64,000 bases of DNA from Sporosarcina aquimarina (GTDB lineage Bacteria > Bacillota > Bacilli > Bacillales_A > Planococcaceae). Shown piece after piece: positions 34,808-44,461 of the stretch (positions within the stretch are counted from its first letter, which is position 1; every line of letters begins with the position of its first letter). The notes below the pieces were generated by a model. That model ran no database searches. It was given only the letters and a program-made list of their open reading frames with translations, and was not told where the DNA came from. Where the stretch lies: contig NZ_JAMBOM010000003.1 of NCBI RefSeq assembly GCF_023715615.1, forward strand, positions 248,001-312,000, in the 5' to 3' direction. A program made the position numbers and the translations under genes.

Positions 34808-35594
34808 CCACATCACCACCCGTTACGAGTTCTACAAAACGCTTCGCCGTTTGCTGATGTTCATTAAAACCTGTTAGCTGATTAAATAGCATTTCCAGAG
34901 ATCCTGCTTCACCTTGACATTTTAACTCATCAAATGACCCATCAGCTGCAATTTTCCCGTTGTATAAGAGCACAATTCGATTACTGATTTTCTCAACTAC
35001 ATCCATTATGTGCGAGGAGTAAAAAATTGTTTTTCCACTCGCTGCAAGCATCGCTAAAATATCTTTAACGACCATGACGCTATTGGCGTCGAGCCCACTC
35101 AAGGGTTCATCTAAAAATAAAATATCAGGGTCATGAAGTAAACTTGAAATGATCAGCACCTTCTGCTTCATACCTTTAGAGAAGGATGATATCCGAGTAT
35201 GTAGGACTTCTTCGAGTCCAAGTTCTGTCATCAGCTGCATGGCTTTGTGTTCCACGGCTGCTCTTTTCATCCCATATAGTTCTCCCACGAACGTCAAATA
35301 TTCCATTGGTGTCAGAGTATCGTAGATCTCCGCATTCTCCGGCACGTAGCCTATCCTGCGTTTAACGTCCTGGTCTTCGTTTCGTAAATCGTTTCCGAAA
35401 ATCTCGACCGTTCCTTTGTAGTCTTGAATCAGTCCAAGCAAAATTTTCAGTGTCGTACTTTTCCCAGCACCATTTGGTCCGATGTAACCGATGATCTGCC
35501 CTCTAAAGACATCCAGTGAAATTCCGTCCAAAACACGTTTCCCAGGGTATTCCATTGTAAGGTCTCTCAGTGAAATAATTGGTTCTGTTTGCAT
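34800..35594 (-). CDS. ABC exporter ATP-binding protein
   Basis: 264-residue ATPase with Walker A GPNGAGKSTT near residue 38, a signature in SSFSKGMKQKVLI, Walker B ILFLDEPLSGLD and the switch His in SSHIMDVVE. The architecture is that of drug or natural-product exporters. GGGGG lies before the ATG. It forms a two-gene operon with the permease. Substrate unknown. The 21-bp array 2 begins 115 bp upstream of its start. Confidence 0.92.
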   Translation of the reverse strand: MQTEPIISLRDLTMEYPGKRVLDGISLDVFRGQIIGYIGPNGAGKSTTLKILLGLIQDYKGTVEIFGNDLRNEDQDVKRRIGYVPENAEIYDTLTPMEYLTFVGELYGMKRAAVEHKAMQLMTELGLEEVLHTRISSFSKGMKQKVLIISSLLHDPDILFLDEPLSGLDANSVMVVKDILAMLAASGKTIFYSSHIMDVVEKISNRIVLLYNGKIAADGSFDELKCQGEAGSLEMLFNQLTGFNEHQQTAKRFVELVTGGDVDG

Positions 35595-35708
35595 CTGGCA
35601 TTTCCCCCAGCTCTCTTTGTTTGTTTAAGCGTAACAAGATTCCAGGGAAATTCCAATTGTTTTTTGAATAATAGGGAATATATAGATAGTTTCAAGGGGA
35701 GTTTGGTA

Positions 35709-36333
35709 GGAATGGGCGGGTTGCTCGCGGAAATGGGCGGGTTGCCTACCCCGAAACGAGCGGGTTGCTCACGGAAACGGGCGGGTTGTCCTCCGAAACG
35801 AGCGGGTTGCTCCTCGAAACGAGCGGGTTGTCCTCCGAAACGGGCGGGTTGCCTCCCGAAACGAGCGGGTTGCTCACGGAAACGGGCGAGTTGCCCTCCG
35901 AAACGAGCGGGTTGCTCACGGGAACGGGCGGGTCGTCCTCCGAAACGAGCGGGTTGCTCGCGGAAATGGGCGGGTTGCCTCCCGAAACGAGCGGGTTGCT
36001 CACGGAAATGGGCGGGTTGTCCTCCGAAACGAGCGGGTTGCTCACGGGAACGGGCGGGTTGCCCTCCGAAACGAGCGGGTTGCTCACGGGAACGGGCGGG
36101 TTGCCCCTCGAAACGAGCGGGTTGCTCACGGAAACGGGCGGGTCGTCCTCCGAAACGAGCGGGTTGCTCGCGGAAATGGGCGGGTTGTCCTCCGAAACGA
36201 GCCAGTTGCCCCCCCGAAAGTGGCGGGTTGTCCTCCGAAACGAGCGGGTTGCTCACGGGAACGGGCGGGTTGTCCTCCAAAACGAGCGAGTTGCCCCCCG
36301 AAACGGGCGGGTTCGCCTCTAAAATGAGCCGGT
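35709..36333. repeat. 21-bp minisatellite array 2 (about 30 units in 42-bp pairs)
   Basis: About thirty 21-bp units that mostly alternate between CGAAACGAGCGGGTTGCTCAC and GGAAACGGGCGGGTTGTCCTC types, giving a 42-bp higher-order repeat. Units wear down at the right end. Frames are open for hundreds of codons on both strands (up to 264 codons), so gene finders may call hypothetical proteins. I see no independent sign of coding. The core and both flanks resemble array 1 at 4057. Confidence 0.95.
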
Positions 36334-36353
36334 CAGGTATCCAATTAAATAAA

Positions 36354-36863
36354 TTAGTTACAGTTACTAATAGTGTTAGTTAGAACACTAGGACCAAGCT
36401 TATCTGTTTTGGTATTTGAGAGACGTACTTGTACTACCGCGTTTTTCATGTCCGCTGTGATCAAGTCAAATCGGCCAGCCCAACTTGGACCATACTCCTC
36501 CGGGGTGGGATAAAGCTTGAACCGCCAGCTGATTTCTTCCGGTATATACGCAAATCCTTCATAGCTATCGTAATCGCCATAAGAAGAAGGTTCAGGAGGA
36601 TGTACAGCAAGGACACTAATATTCGTTCGTGCAAAACTCGGTGGATTTAATTGCACTTTGTATACTAATGCTACACCTTTCGCGTTCTTAAGTTTTTTAT
36701 CAACTGGCTCCAAAACCAGACTGCATGGCTCTTTAATTCCATTCAATGACTTGTCTTTTTCTCCAATTACTGCTTGTACCTCTGATGGTTTTTCAAAAGT
36801 TACAACGGAAATAGCCATTAAACTGAACATCAGCTTCAAAAACACCAAGTGGCTAGCTTTCAT
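36354..36863 (-). CDS. Secreted hypothetical protein
   Basis: 169 residues from the ATG at 36863 (GAGGTGG 9 nt upstream). The signal peptide covers about 1-24 (KASHLVFLKLMFSLMAISVV), and a mature domain rich in Pro, Tyr and Ser follows with two cysteines, one near the C-terminus. No known family recognised. It ends only about 20 bp from the right edge of repeat array 2, and no terminator is visible between them. Confidence 0.65.
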   Translation of the reverse strand: MKASHLVFLKLMFSLMAISVVTFEKPSEVQAVIGEKDKSLNGIKEPCSLVLEPVDKKLKNAKGVALVYKVQLNPPSFARTNISVLAVHPPEPSSYGDYDSYEGFAYIPEEISWRFKLYPTPEEYGPSWAGRFDLITADMKNAVVQVRLSNTKTDKLGPSVLTNTISNCN

Positions 36864-36985
36864 CAAATTACACCACCTCATTTTTAGAGGTAGTATTTCC
36901 TTTTAACTTAATGATATGCGCTTGACCACAAAACTGACAATCGCACGAATCCCATTAAACACGCACATCTCACGGCATGCTAAAT

Positions 36986-37495
36986 TCACTGCTTATATTT
37001 TTGCTCATGGGCAAGCAGCCATTCTTTCCGCCACAAGCCACCTGCGTATCCAGTCAACGTTCCATTCGATCCGATAATCCGGTGGCAAGGAATGATGATG
37101 CTCAGTTTGTTTTTCCCATTAGCCGTACCGACAGCGCGCACTGCTTTTTCGTTGCCGATTGAACACGCGATATCTCGATAAGACGCGGTTTGTGAGTAAG
37201 GAATATCCGTTAGTGCTTGCCATACATTTCGTCTGAATTCGGTTCCCTCATTCGTATAAGGAACCGTAAATTCTTTACGTGTTCCATTAAAGTATTCATC
37301 CAGCTCGTTGTAGCAGTCTTTGACTACTTGAAAGGTTAAATCAGTTAGCGTTGTCCTGACTACGTCGGAATCCGTAAATAAAATCGAGACAATCGCTTCC
37401 TCAGTTCCCACTATTTCAATTACACCAATTGGTGATTGATACTCCACTTTCGACGTGTCTGTCTTAACATCTTCTTGATTGATTGAAGCTTGCAT
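36986..37495 (-). CDS. ogt: Methylated-DNA-[protein]-cysteine S-methyltransferase
   Basis: Suicide repair enzyme that takes the methyl group from O6-methylguanine. 169 residues with the active-site IIPCHRIIGSNGTLTGYAGG near residue 135, preceded by the recognition helix region FRRNVWQALTDIPYSQTASY. The ATG at 37495 is preferred because GAGGAGG lies upstream of it, inside the longer frame that starts at 37522. Confidence 0.93.
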   Translation of the reverse strand: MQASINQEDVKTDTSKVEYQSPIGVIEIVGTEEAIVSILFTDSDVVRTTLTDLTFQVVKDCYNELDEYFNGTRKEFTVPYTNEGTEFRRNVWQALTDIPYSQTASYRDIACSIGNEKAVRAVGTANGKNKLSIIIPCHRIIGSNGTLTGYAGGLWRKEWLLAHEQKYKQ

Positions 37496-37626
37496 TCTGA
37501 CGAAATCCTCCTCGTACTTCATTTTCTATAGTGTAACGAAAAAGGAAACATGGTGCTACTTCACACATTTACGTTTTGTATAAAACAAACAAAAAAACGT
37601 ACCCTACCCAAAAGGAGTGATACGTT

Positions 37627-37959
37627 TTGATGATTAAAATTGCGATGGCTATCGGACTTTTCATCGTCTCTTATTCACCTCATGCACCAATTGCTAAGGT
37701 GGTACAGGAAGACGCTCCCGCCTATGCGAAGTGGTCGAGACTAGCCATTAAGCAAACCCAATCGAAGTATCCGAAAGCCAGTATTGTTGACTACTTGTAT
37801 ATGGGAAGCGCCGCGAATAATGGTTCCACTGTTGCCACATTCCGCCTCTGGTTGCGTGAAGGGGAACGGGAATACGGCGTCGTCGTTCGAGTGACGTATG
37901 TAACGGAAACTGAAAAACTGGAGACTGTGAAGTTTCACGAGATTATACCGCCCGGATGA
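37627..37959 (+). CDS. DUF3889 secreted protein
   Basis: 110 residues: a short signal peptide (about 1-20, IKIAMAIGLFIVSYSPHA), then the DUF3889 domain (YAKWSRLAIKQTQSKYPKAS, FRLWLREGEREYGVVVRV). Homologues in Bacillus are YqzG/YhdC-type secreted proteins of unknown role. Start TTG 37627 or ATG 37630, behind AAGGAG. Confidence 0.8.
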   Translation: MMIKIAMAIGLFIVSYSPHAPIAKVVQEDAPAYAKWSRLAIKQTQSKYPKASIVDYLYMGSAANNGSTVATFRLWLREGEREYGVVVRVTYVTETEKLETVKFHEIIPPG

Positions 37960-38048
37960 AGTCAGACGGAATGAATTTCTTTGGCAATTGAATTCATTTG
38001 CTCTATTGATTTTGACACTTTTGCAGTTTTCTTGTTTATGAAGCAGGT

Positions 38049-38636
38049 CTACCCAATGACTCTCGCTACAGTCATCCCATCACCAATTGGAATTAGGAGC
38101 GATTCCATCTGAGGGTGACTTGCTACTGTTTCATTGAAGTACTTCATGAATTCCGTATAACGTTTTGGTTTTGCATTCGAATCCGCAATACTACCTCCTG
38201 CAAGTACGTTATCCATTACAACCAATGCACCTGGTTCTGCTAATTGAAGGCAGCTGTTCAAGTAATTTTCGTAGTTTTCTTTGTCCGCGTCAATGAAGAA
38301 GAAGTCAAAGCGTTTTTGTTCGTTAATAAGTTCTTCTAACGTGTTTAGGGCTGGACCAGTCCGGTAAGAAACTTGATGACCAAAACCTGCTTTGGTTAAA
38401 TTCTCATGAGCGAGGTTTGCATACTTTTCTTCTAATTCAAGTGACATTAAAGAACCTTCATCATTGAATCCTCTAGCAAGACAGATGCCACTATAGCCGC
38501 CTAATGCTCCTATTTCCAAAACTTGTTTTGCACCGGAAATAGACACAAGCATTGTCAAAAGCTTGCCGGACGAAGGGGAAACTGAAATAGATGGCATTCC
38601 GTTTTCTTGTATAGAAGTAATTACATTTTCAAGCAA
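38049..38636 (-). CDS. SAM-dependent O-methyltransferase (family 3, YrrM-like)
   Basis: 195-residue class I methyltransferase of the caffeoyl-CoA/catechol type. The SAM site is VLEIGALGGYSGICLA, the metal and catalytic region is FDFFFIDADKENYENYL, and VVMDNVLAGG follows. The start is TTG at 38636 with AAGGAGG 5 nt upstream. Substrate unknown. Confidence 0.9.
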   Translation of the reverse strand: MLENVITSIQENGMPSISVSPSSGKLLTMLVSISGAKQVLEIGALGGYSGICLARGFNDEGSLMSLELEEKYANLAHENLTKAGFGHQVSYRTGPALNTLEELINEQKRFDFFFIDADKENYENYLNSCLQLAEPGALVVMDNVLAGGSIADSNAKPKRYTEFMKYFNETVASHPQMESLLIPIGDGMTVARVIG

Positions 38637-38673
38637 CGGATCCTCCTTAGTAAATACGGAGTCAATGTAGTGA

Positions 38674-39000
38674 TTAATCTATTTCACTTGAATTCCCCCC
38701 TCTTGTAACTTCTTTAGCAATGACCATCGTTTCGTCCTCTTGAATTTCAAACAGTTGAGTGAATTCGTCCGTCATCATATCAATTGCCTTCAGTTCTCCG
38801 ATAAGTACTTGCTGGATTGATTGGAACTCTGGCTGATCCAATTGTTGCTTAATCGTTGCTCGTTTCCTTTTCAGCATTTCAGCATATGCAATTGCTTTTC
38901 CGCGACGAAATGTCTTAGCACCGCCATGATGTCCTCCTCTATGACGTCCCCCTCGTTGTCTTCCCTCTTTATGAAAATCAGAAGATAATTCTTCTTTCAC
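38674..39000 (-). CDS. Hypothetical protein with Arg/Gly/His-rich N-terminus
   Basis: 108 residues. Positions about 10-32 are rich in Gly, His and Arg (RQRGGRHRGGHHGG); then a helical domain with RRGKAIAYAEMLKRKRATI and QSIQQVLIGELKAID. The GTG at 39000 follows AGGAG at 8 nt. The basic tract could contact nucleic acid or metal; nothing more can be said. It lies 37 bp before the methyltransferase gene and is probably co-transcribed. Confidence 0.65.
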   Translation of the reverse strand: MKEELSSDFHKEGRQRGGRHRGGHHGGAKTFRRGKAIAYAEMLKRKRATIKQQLDQPEFQSIQQVLIGELKAIDMMTDEFTQLFEIQEDETMVIAKEVTRGGNSSEID

Positions 39001-39202
39001 CACGCTCACTCCTTCCACTACGATAAATAAATTATATCACTTTTTGTATACAATTGTATACAAACGTGCAAACACTACTTTAAATCCATTTCAATTCTTC
39101 TTTCTGTACATCTTATTTTCCCCGTCTAGAGCCTTGATAGAGCTGTTAATCGCTATAGCCTGTCAGCAATTGAATACACTGGATGCAGTATTTCTAAAAA
39201 GG

Positions 39203-39250
39203 AAAAACTCTTGCAGGGAGGCTTCTAGAAGAAACCCTGCAAGAGTTTTT
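39203..39250. terminator. Terminator of mqo
   Basis: Perfect 16-bp stem (39203-39218 with 39235-39250) ending in an A/T run on both sides, just past the mqo stop. Confidence 0.9.
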
Positions 39251-39267
39251 TATTGGATCACTGATGA

Positions 39268-40806
39268 TTATTCTTCGATTTTAGTTTGCTCTTCTGTTTC
39301 AACTATCTCTACAACTGGAAGTGCATTGTTAAGTTTCAATGACTTCGCAGTTGCTTCTTTCACATCACGTAGCATTTCTGGATTCTCTACCAATGCCACA
39401 CTGTATGAAGGAATCATCTCTTTAAATTTCGCTTCCCATTCAGCTTTACGTTCTGGGAAACACGTGTTCAGGAGATTGATCATGACGTGAACTGCTGTTG
39501 AAGCTCCAGGAGACGCTCCGAGCAATGCAGCGATCGAGCCATCGGCTGCGTTGACCAATTCAGTTCCGAATTGTAGTGTTCCTTTTCCGCCAGCCTCTGT
39601 TTCTTTGATGACTTGTACGCGCTGACCCGCAACGACGACATCCCACTCATCCACCTTAGCATTGGGAATGAACGCACGTAACTCTTCAACTTGCTGCTCT
39701 TTCGAAAGCATAAGCTGTTGAACAAGATACTTCGTCAGCGACATCTCTTTCATACCTGCAGATAACATATTGACGACGTTGTTCGGTTTGACAGACGATA
39801 GTAAGTCCATCATCGAACCGGTTTTCAAAAACTTCGGTGAGAAGCCAGCAAACGGTCCGAACAGCAGAGACTTTTGGTTGTCAATATAACGTGTGTCCAA
39901 GTGAGGGACTGACATCGGTGGTGCACCGACAGAAGCCTTCCCATATACTTTCGCGTAATGCTTTTCTGCAACTTCCGGGTTGTTACATACTAAAAACAGA
40001 CCGCTAACCGGGAAGCCGCCGATTCCTTTACCTTCAGGAATCCCGGACTTCTGCAACAAATGAAGGCTTCCACCGCCGCCGCCGATGAACACAAACTTAG
40101 CCGTGTGGCGTTCGATTTCCCCGCTCACCAAATTGCGAACTTTCAGCTCCCAACGCCCATCACTCTTCCGTTTCAAATCCTCTACGCTACGTCGGTATTG
40201 AATATCAACATTTTCACGTTGAAGATGATCAAATAGCATATTTGTGAGCGCGCCGAAGTTAACATCTGTTCCATCATCGATTTTAGAAATAGCCATTGGC
40301 TCCGTAGATGTCCGGTCTTCCATCATCACAGGAACCCATTCTTTTAACGTTTCACGATTTTCTGTGTACTCCATATCTTGGAACAGCGGATTTTGCTTCA
40401 TCGTTTCATAGCGTTTCTTTAAAAACGTTACGTTGTCCTTACCTTGCACATAACTCATGTGTGGAAGTGGACGGATGAAGTCTTCAGGGTTTTGAATTTT
40501 TCCGTTCTCTACTAAAAATGACCAGAACTGCTTAGAGACTTGAAACTGTTCGTTGATTTTAATCGCTTTGCTAATATCAATGGAACCATCTGCCTTTTCC
40601 GTTGTATAGTTCAGTTCACATAATGCTGCGTGACCTGTACCGGCATTATTCCATTCATTCGAACTCTCTTCCCCTGCACGGTTAAGCTTTTCAAACACTG
40701 TGATATTCCACTCTGGAGCCACCTCTTTCAGCATCGCTCCGAGCGTGGCACTCATAATGCCAGCGCCAATTAAAATAACGTCTGTATGCGTATCTCTGTT
40801 GCTCAT
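39268..40806 (-). CDS. mqo: Malate:quinone oxidoreductase
   Basis: FAD enzyme of the membrane face that oxidises malate to oxaloacetate and reduces quinone. 512 residues with the FAD site [20 protein letters not shown], the signature [39 protein letters not shown] and [17 protein letters not shown]. The ATG at 40806 has AAGGA 8 nt upstream; the frame is open to 40863. Monocistronic. Confidence 0.96.
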   Translation of the reverse strand: MSNRDTHTDVILIGAGIMSATLGAMLKEVAPEWNITVFEKLNRAGEESSNEWNNAGTGHAALCELNYTTEKADGSIDISKAIKINEQFQVSKQFWSFLVENGKIQNPEDFIRPLPHMSYVQGKDNVTFLKKRYETMKQNPLFQDMEYTENRETLKEWVPVMMEDRTSTEPMAISKIDDGTDVNFGALTNMLFDHLQRENVDIQYRRSVEDLKRKSDGRWELKVRNLVSGEIERHTAKFVFIGGGGGSLHLLQKSGIPEGKGIGGFPVSGLFLVCNNPEVAEKHYAKVYGKASVGAPPMSVPHLDTRYIDNQKSLLFGPFAGFSPKFLKTGSMMDLLSSVKPNNVVNMLSAGMKEMSLTKYLVQQLMLSKEQQVEELRAFIPNAKVDEWDVVVAGQRVQVIKETEAGGKGTLQFGTELVNAADGSIAALLGASPGASTAVHVMINLLNTCFPERKAEWEAKFKEMIPSYSVALVENPEMLRDVKEATAKSLKLNNALPVVEIVETEEQTKIEE

Positions 40807-41121
40807 TTGACCCATCCTTACACACTGAATTTGCAAAAAAAATGACAGAATACTTACCGGCACCTTTTTTGTCTAGTTGTTCCTTGTTTAAATCTATTCG
40901 ATTGGATTGATTAATAAATACACATGATATACCTTCCCAATTATAGACTAATTCAAAGAGATACAAAAGAGAGATGTTTGGAATATCAATAGAATTCCCT
41001 ATACGCAAAAATTCAAATGCAAAATCCACAGAAATTTATACAAGTAGAAAACATTCTGTACTCGACATTTACTTACTTAGAGTGTGATAGAGAACTTATT
41101 GTAGGTTATTTATTTTGAATA

Positions 41122-41178
41122 AAAACTGTACGTCTCCCTTTGTATTATAAGGTGGCGTGCGGTTTTCTTGATTTTTTT
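41122..41178 (+). terminator. Orphan terminator-like hairpin
   Basis: AAAACTGTACG pairs (with two G-U pairs) with CGTGCGGTTTT, enclosing CCTT/AAGG, and a run of seven T follows at 41172. No gene precedes it on the plus strand. Its sequence resembles the terminator at 51104. Confidence 0.6.
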
Positions 41179-41289
41179 AAGTCTGCGCAAAAACAGCTTA
41201 ACCCTGAATAGGAATGATTGAAGACACGAAAGAATAGTCTTGAGAATGAGACGAGTCACCCCTCATATACATCTAAAGGCTGAGACAGA

Positions 41290-41311
41290 TTCAGACTTAT
41301 AGACGTCTGAA
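41290..41311 (+). promoter_or_regulatory. Candidate operator upstream of the RND pump
   Basis: Inverted repeat TTCAGAC/GTCTGAA with 8-bp spacer, 55 bp before the start codon. The size fits a TetR/MarR-type site; no regulator gene is adjacent. Confidence 0.4.
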
Positions 41312-41366
41312 ATTTCTAAAATCTACGCTATTGTATAGATAGTAAAAAGTTAAAGGAGGTCTGGCG

Positions 41367-44366
41367 GTGCATATTTTAGAATATATCGTTAGAAAAAAAG
41401 TATTAGTGGGTCTTCTATCTGTTTTGGTTATCGCTCTTGGAGGACTTGCTGTTTTTCAATTGGATAAGGAGATAATGCCTTCTATTGGAATGGATGGTGC
41501 TTATGTCAATGTCGACGCTGGTGAACTATCCGCGGTTGATGTTGAGAAGATGATTACCACTCCACTTGAACAAAAGATCCAGGCAATTGAAGGTGTAAAA
41601 GAAATTCAATCTAAAACCCAACGAGGCGATAGCACTTTACAGATTACATTTGAGCGCGGACAGGGAGAAGAATTATCCAAAGAAGTCCATCAAGTTGTAA
41701 CCGAACTAAAAGCGGCTCATCCGGAAATTAAAGAAATCTCTTCAAGTCAGTATGGTGTGAACCAAGGCTATGAGTTCTATATGGATGTGACCGGCGGAGA
41801 TATGAACTCAATGTCTGATTTCGCAAAAGAGGTTTTAAAGCCGCGACTTGATAGCTTGAGTGAAGTCGCTGATGTGAATTTGTCAGGAATGCCCGAGTCT
41901 GAAGTAGCCATTCAGTTTAAGCGCGATGAACTGGCGAAACACAAGTTGGATATTTCGCAGGTAATTAGCATGATAGCTGAAGCGAATACAGACGCGACAC
42001 TCGGAGAATTGAGGGACGGGAAAGACCAAGTAACGGTTAGATGGGATACAAAGTTGGATAGCGTGGCGTCCATTGAACAACTAGAAATTCCGACATCCAC
42101 CGGAACAATCCTTTTAGATGACATTGCTAAGGTTTCCTTAGTACCTCTTGAAGGCTCATCATTCGTTTGGAAAAATGGCACGCGAGATTTAGTGTTCGTG
42201 CAGATCAGTCGCGCTGCTAATGTAAACCAAATCGACATGGCAAAAGCTGTTCGATCGGAAGTCGAAAAGATCCGAGAAGAGGGGCTTATCGAAGGCTTCA
42301 CCTTAAATGAAATGGTTGCCCAGGCAGACTTTGTTCAGGAGTCGATTACAGGTGTTTCGGTCAATATTTTAATAGGAAGTATTGTTGCGATTGCTATTCT
42401 ACTGGTGTTTCTGCGCAACGTTCGTGCAACACTCATTATTGGGGTATCTATCCCCACTTCTGTTCTTCTCACTTTTTTAACCGTCCACCTATTAGGTTAT
42501 AGTCTTAATATGTTGACCCTTATTGGGTTAGGTTTAGGAATCGGAATGATGGTGGATTCGTCTATTGTGATCCTGGAATCGATTTACCGGCAGAGAGAAC
42601 TCGGACTCGGAAATATGGAATCGGTTCTTACTGGAACGAAGGAAGTCGCTGGTGCGGTTTTTGCATCCATGTTGACGACAATCGTAGTGTTCTTACCTAT
42701 CGGATTCATAGGTGGCGATCTGGGTCGGCTCATGATTATCTTATCAATCGTCGTTGCCGTTACCTTAATCAGTTCCGTCATTGTCGCTTTTACGGTAATA
42801 CCGACTTTATCGGAAAAGTTTTTACGGTTCAAAAAGAGAGATACGGCCTCTAAGGAAGGGTTCATTACGAAAAGGTACAGTGCCATCATTTCATGGATTG
42901 TCCGAAAAAAGAAACGCAGTATGCTCGTCATTGCTCTGTTTTTTGCACTCTTCGTCGGCTCTCTTTTCTTCGTATCTAAAATCCCGATGACCGTGATGCC
43001 GGACATTTTCAACAGATATACAGAAATCGTGATTGAGCTCGAATCCGGTATTGATGCTCAAGAAAAAGAAGAAGTAATCGCTACTGTGAATGAACGCCTG
43101 AATGCTATTCAAGATATTGAATCTAATTATATATTGGATTCAAATGGGGTGCTCGTTGGGATTATTAACATGACGAAAGGCGATAAAATTCACAAAGGAC
43201 AAAAAGAAGTGAACGAACAGATTTTGAAAAGCATACGTGAATTGGTGCCTTCTACGCCAGTCAATAGTGTTCAAAGTGCTATGGATGGGTTGGCGGGATC
43301 CCCCGTTCAAGTGATTATTAAAGGAGAGGAGTTTGGCACATTACAAACCCTATCCAATGAGTTTAAACAAAAACTTGATGGTGTTGAAGGAGTCGTAGGA
43401 ATTACGGATACCCTACAGCATGCTTCACCTGAGCAACTCATTGTATTGAAGGAGAAAGCGATTCAGGATGCGGGCTTGTCTACGTTACAAGTGAAACAAT
43501 TCCTTGAAGAGGCCTTCGTTACTACACCTATCGGACAAATCACTGTTGCGGAACAGTCAGTTCCATTAATCGCAAGTTGGGATTCAAAAACAACTACTCC
43601 AGAAAAATTGCTCCAATTAAAGATCCCGACAACAAATGGCGAAAAGAAATTGTCCACTTTCATAGATTTAAAAACGGTTCAAACTCCAAACGAAATTATG
43701 CATAAAGACGGTGAGCGTTATATTACGATATCTGCTGATATTGAAGGGCGGGATTTAGGAGCCATCAATCGTGATGTTCAAAAGGCTTTGAAGTCTTTCC
43801 AAACGCCTAAAGGATATTCCGTTGGAGTCGCGGGCGATATCGAGCAGCAACAAAATCTGATGATGGAAATGATAATTGTATTGGCTATTGCATTATTCCT
43901 TGTGTATTTTGTAATGGCAGTCCAGTTTAACCACTTAGGGCACCCCTTCATCGTCATGTCTATCATCCCAATGGCAATAATCGGTGTCATAATTGGGTTG
44001 GCCGTCACTCAAAGAGAACTGAATCTCTTGTCGGGTATGGGAATCATCATGCTCATTGGTATCGTCTTGAACAATGCAATATTACTCATTGACCGGACAA
44101 ATCAGCTGCGTACAGAAGGAAGTTCTGTTGAAGAAGCACTCGTTGCAGCAGGTATTCAACGAATACGCCCCATTCTCATGACAACGTTAACGACAGTGGG
44201 TGGCATGTTGCCCCTTGCACTCGCATCTGGTGTCTCAGGGAACTACCAAGCACCTCTTGCAACAGTACTCATTTCGGGATTACTATTTGCGACCGTCATT
44301 ACATTGTTGCTGATTCCTTCGGTGTATCGAGTGTTTACTGTTAGCAAAACGAAAACAGAAACTTAA
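41367..44366 (+). CDS. RND-family efflux pump (HAE1/AcrB type, SwrC-like)
   Basis: 999-residue twelve-helix pump with two large outside loops. Helix 1 is near 12-30, helices 2-6 about 335-480, helix 7 near 520 and helices 8-12 about 840-990. The helix-4 segment reads GIGMMVDSSIVILE: the second Asp of the AcrB pair is Ser. Helix 10 reads GIVLNNAILLID, with Asn where AcrB has Lys. The Gram-positive SwrC homologue exports surfactin. The start is GTG behind AGGAGG at 7 nt. No membrane-fusion protein gene is adjacent. Confidence 0.93.
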   Translation: MHILEYIVRKKVLVGLLSVLVIALGGLAVFQLDKEIMPSIGMDGAYVNVDAGELSAVDVEKMITTPLEQKIQAIEGVKEIQSKTQRGDSTLQITFERGQGEELSKEVHQVVTELKAAHPEIKEISSSQYGVNQGYEFYMDVTGGDMNSMSDFAKEVLKPRLDSLSEVADVNLSGMPESEVAIQFKRDELAKHKLDISQVISMIAEANTDATLGELRDGKDQVTVRWDTKLDSVASIEQLEIPTSTGTILLDDIAKVSLVPLEGSSFVWKNGTRDLVFVQISRAANVNQIDMAKAVRSEVEKIREEGLIEGFTLNEMVAQADFVQESITGVSVNILIGSIVAIAILLVFLRNVRATLIIGVSIPTSVLLTFLTVHLLGYSLNMLTLIGLGLGIGMMVDSSIVILESIYRQRELGLGNMESVLTGTKEVAGAVFASMLTTIVVFLPIGFIGGDLGRLMIILSIVVAVTLISSVIVAFTVIPTLSEKFLRFKKRDTASKEGFITKRYSAIISWIVRKKKRSMLVIALFFALFVGSLFFVSKIPMTVMPDIFNRYTEIVIELESGIDAQEKEEVIATVNERLNAIQDIESNYILDSNGVLVGIINMTKGDKIHKGQKEVNEQILKSIRELVPSTPVNSVQSAMDGLAGSPVQVIIKGEEFGTLQTLSNEFKQKLDGVEGVVGITDTLQHASPEQLIVLKEKAIQDAGLSTLQVKQFLEEAFVTTPIGQITVAEQSVPLIASWDSKTTTPEKLLQLKIPTTNGEKKLSTFIDLKTVQTPNEIMHKDGERYITISADIEGRDLGAINRDVQKALKSFQTPKGYSVGVAGDIEQQQNLMMEMIIVLAIALFLVYFVMAVQFNHLGHPFIVMSIIPMAIIGVIIGLAVTQRELNLLSGMGIIMLIGIVLNNAILLIDRTNQLRTEGSSVEEALVAAGIQRIRPILMTTLTTVGGMLPLALASGVSGNYQAPLATVLISGLLFATVITLLLIPSVYRVFTVSKTKTET

Positions 44367-44374
44367 TGAAATGA

Positions 44375-44415
44375 AAAGCCTCATTCAGCCTCATACTTAG
44401 GCTGAATGAGGCTTT
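44375..44415. terminator. Terminator of the RND pump gene
   Basis: Perfect 17-bp stem (44375-44391 with 44399-44415) around a 7-nt loop, 8 bp past the stop. Confidence 0.88.
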
Positions 44416-44461
44416 GTCACCTAATCATCACTTAACTGGTCTTTCAATTGTTTTTTAGATT

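Larger units (their letters stand above)
40807..41366. other. 560-bp intergenic region without a gene
   Basis: Between divergent mqo and the RND pump. I find no supported gene. It holds an orphan plus-strand terminator-like hairpin (41122-41166) and an inverted repeat near the pump start (41290-41311). Confidence 0.6.

Noticed and set aside
35567..36383. Repeat proteins of 185-264 residues on both strands
   Set aside because: They are by-products of the 21-bp array; the minus-strand frame even runs into the ATPase start. No independent coding sign.
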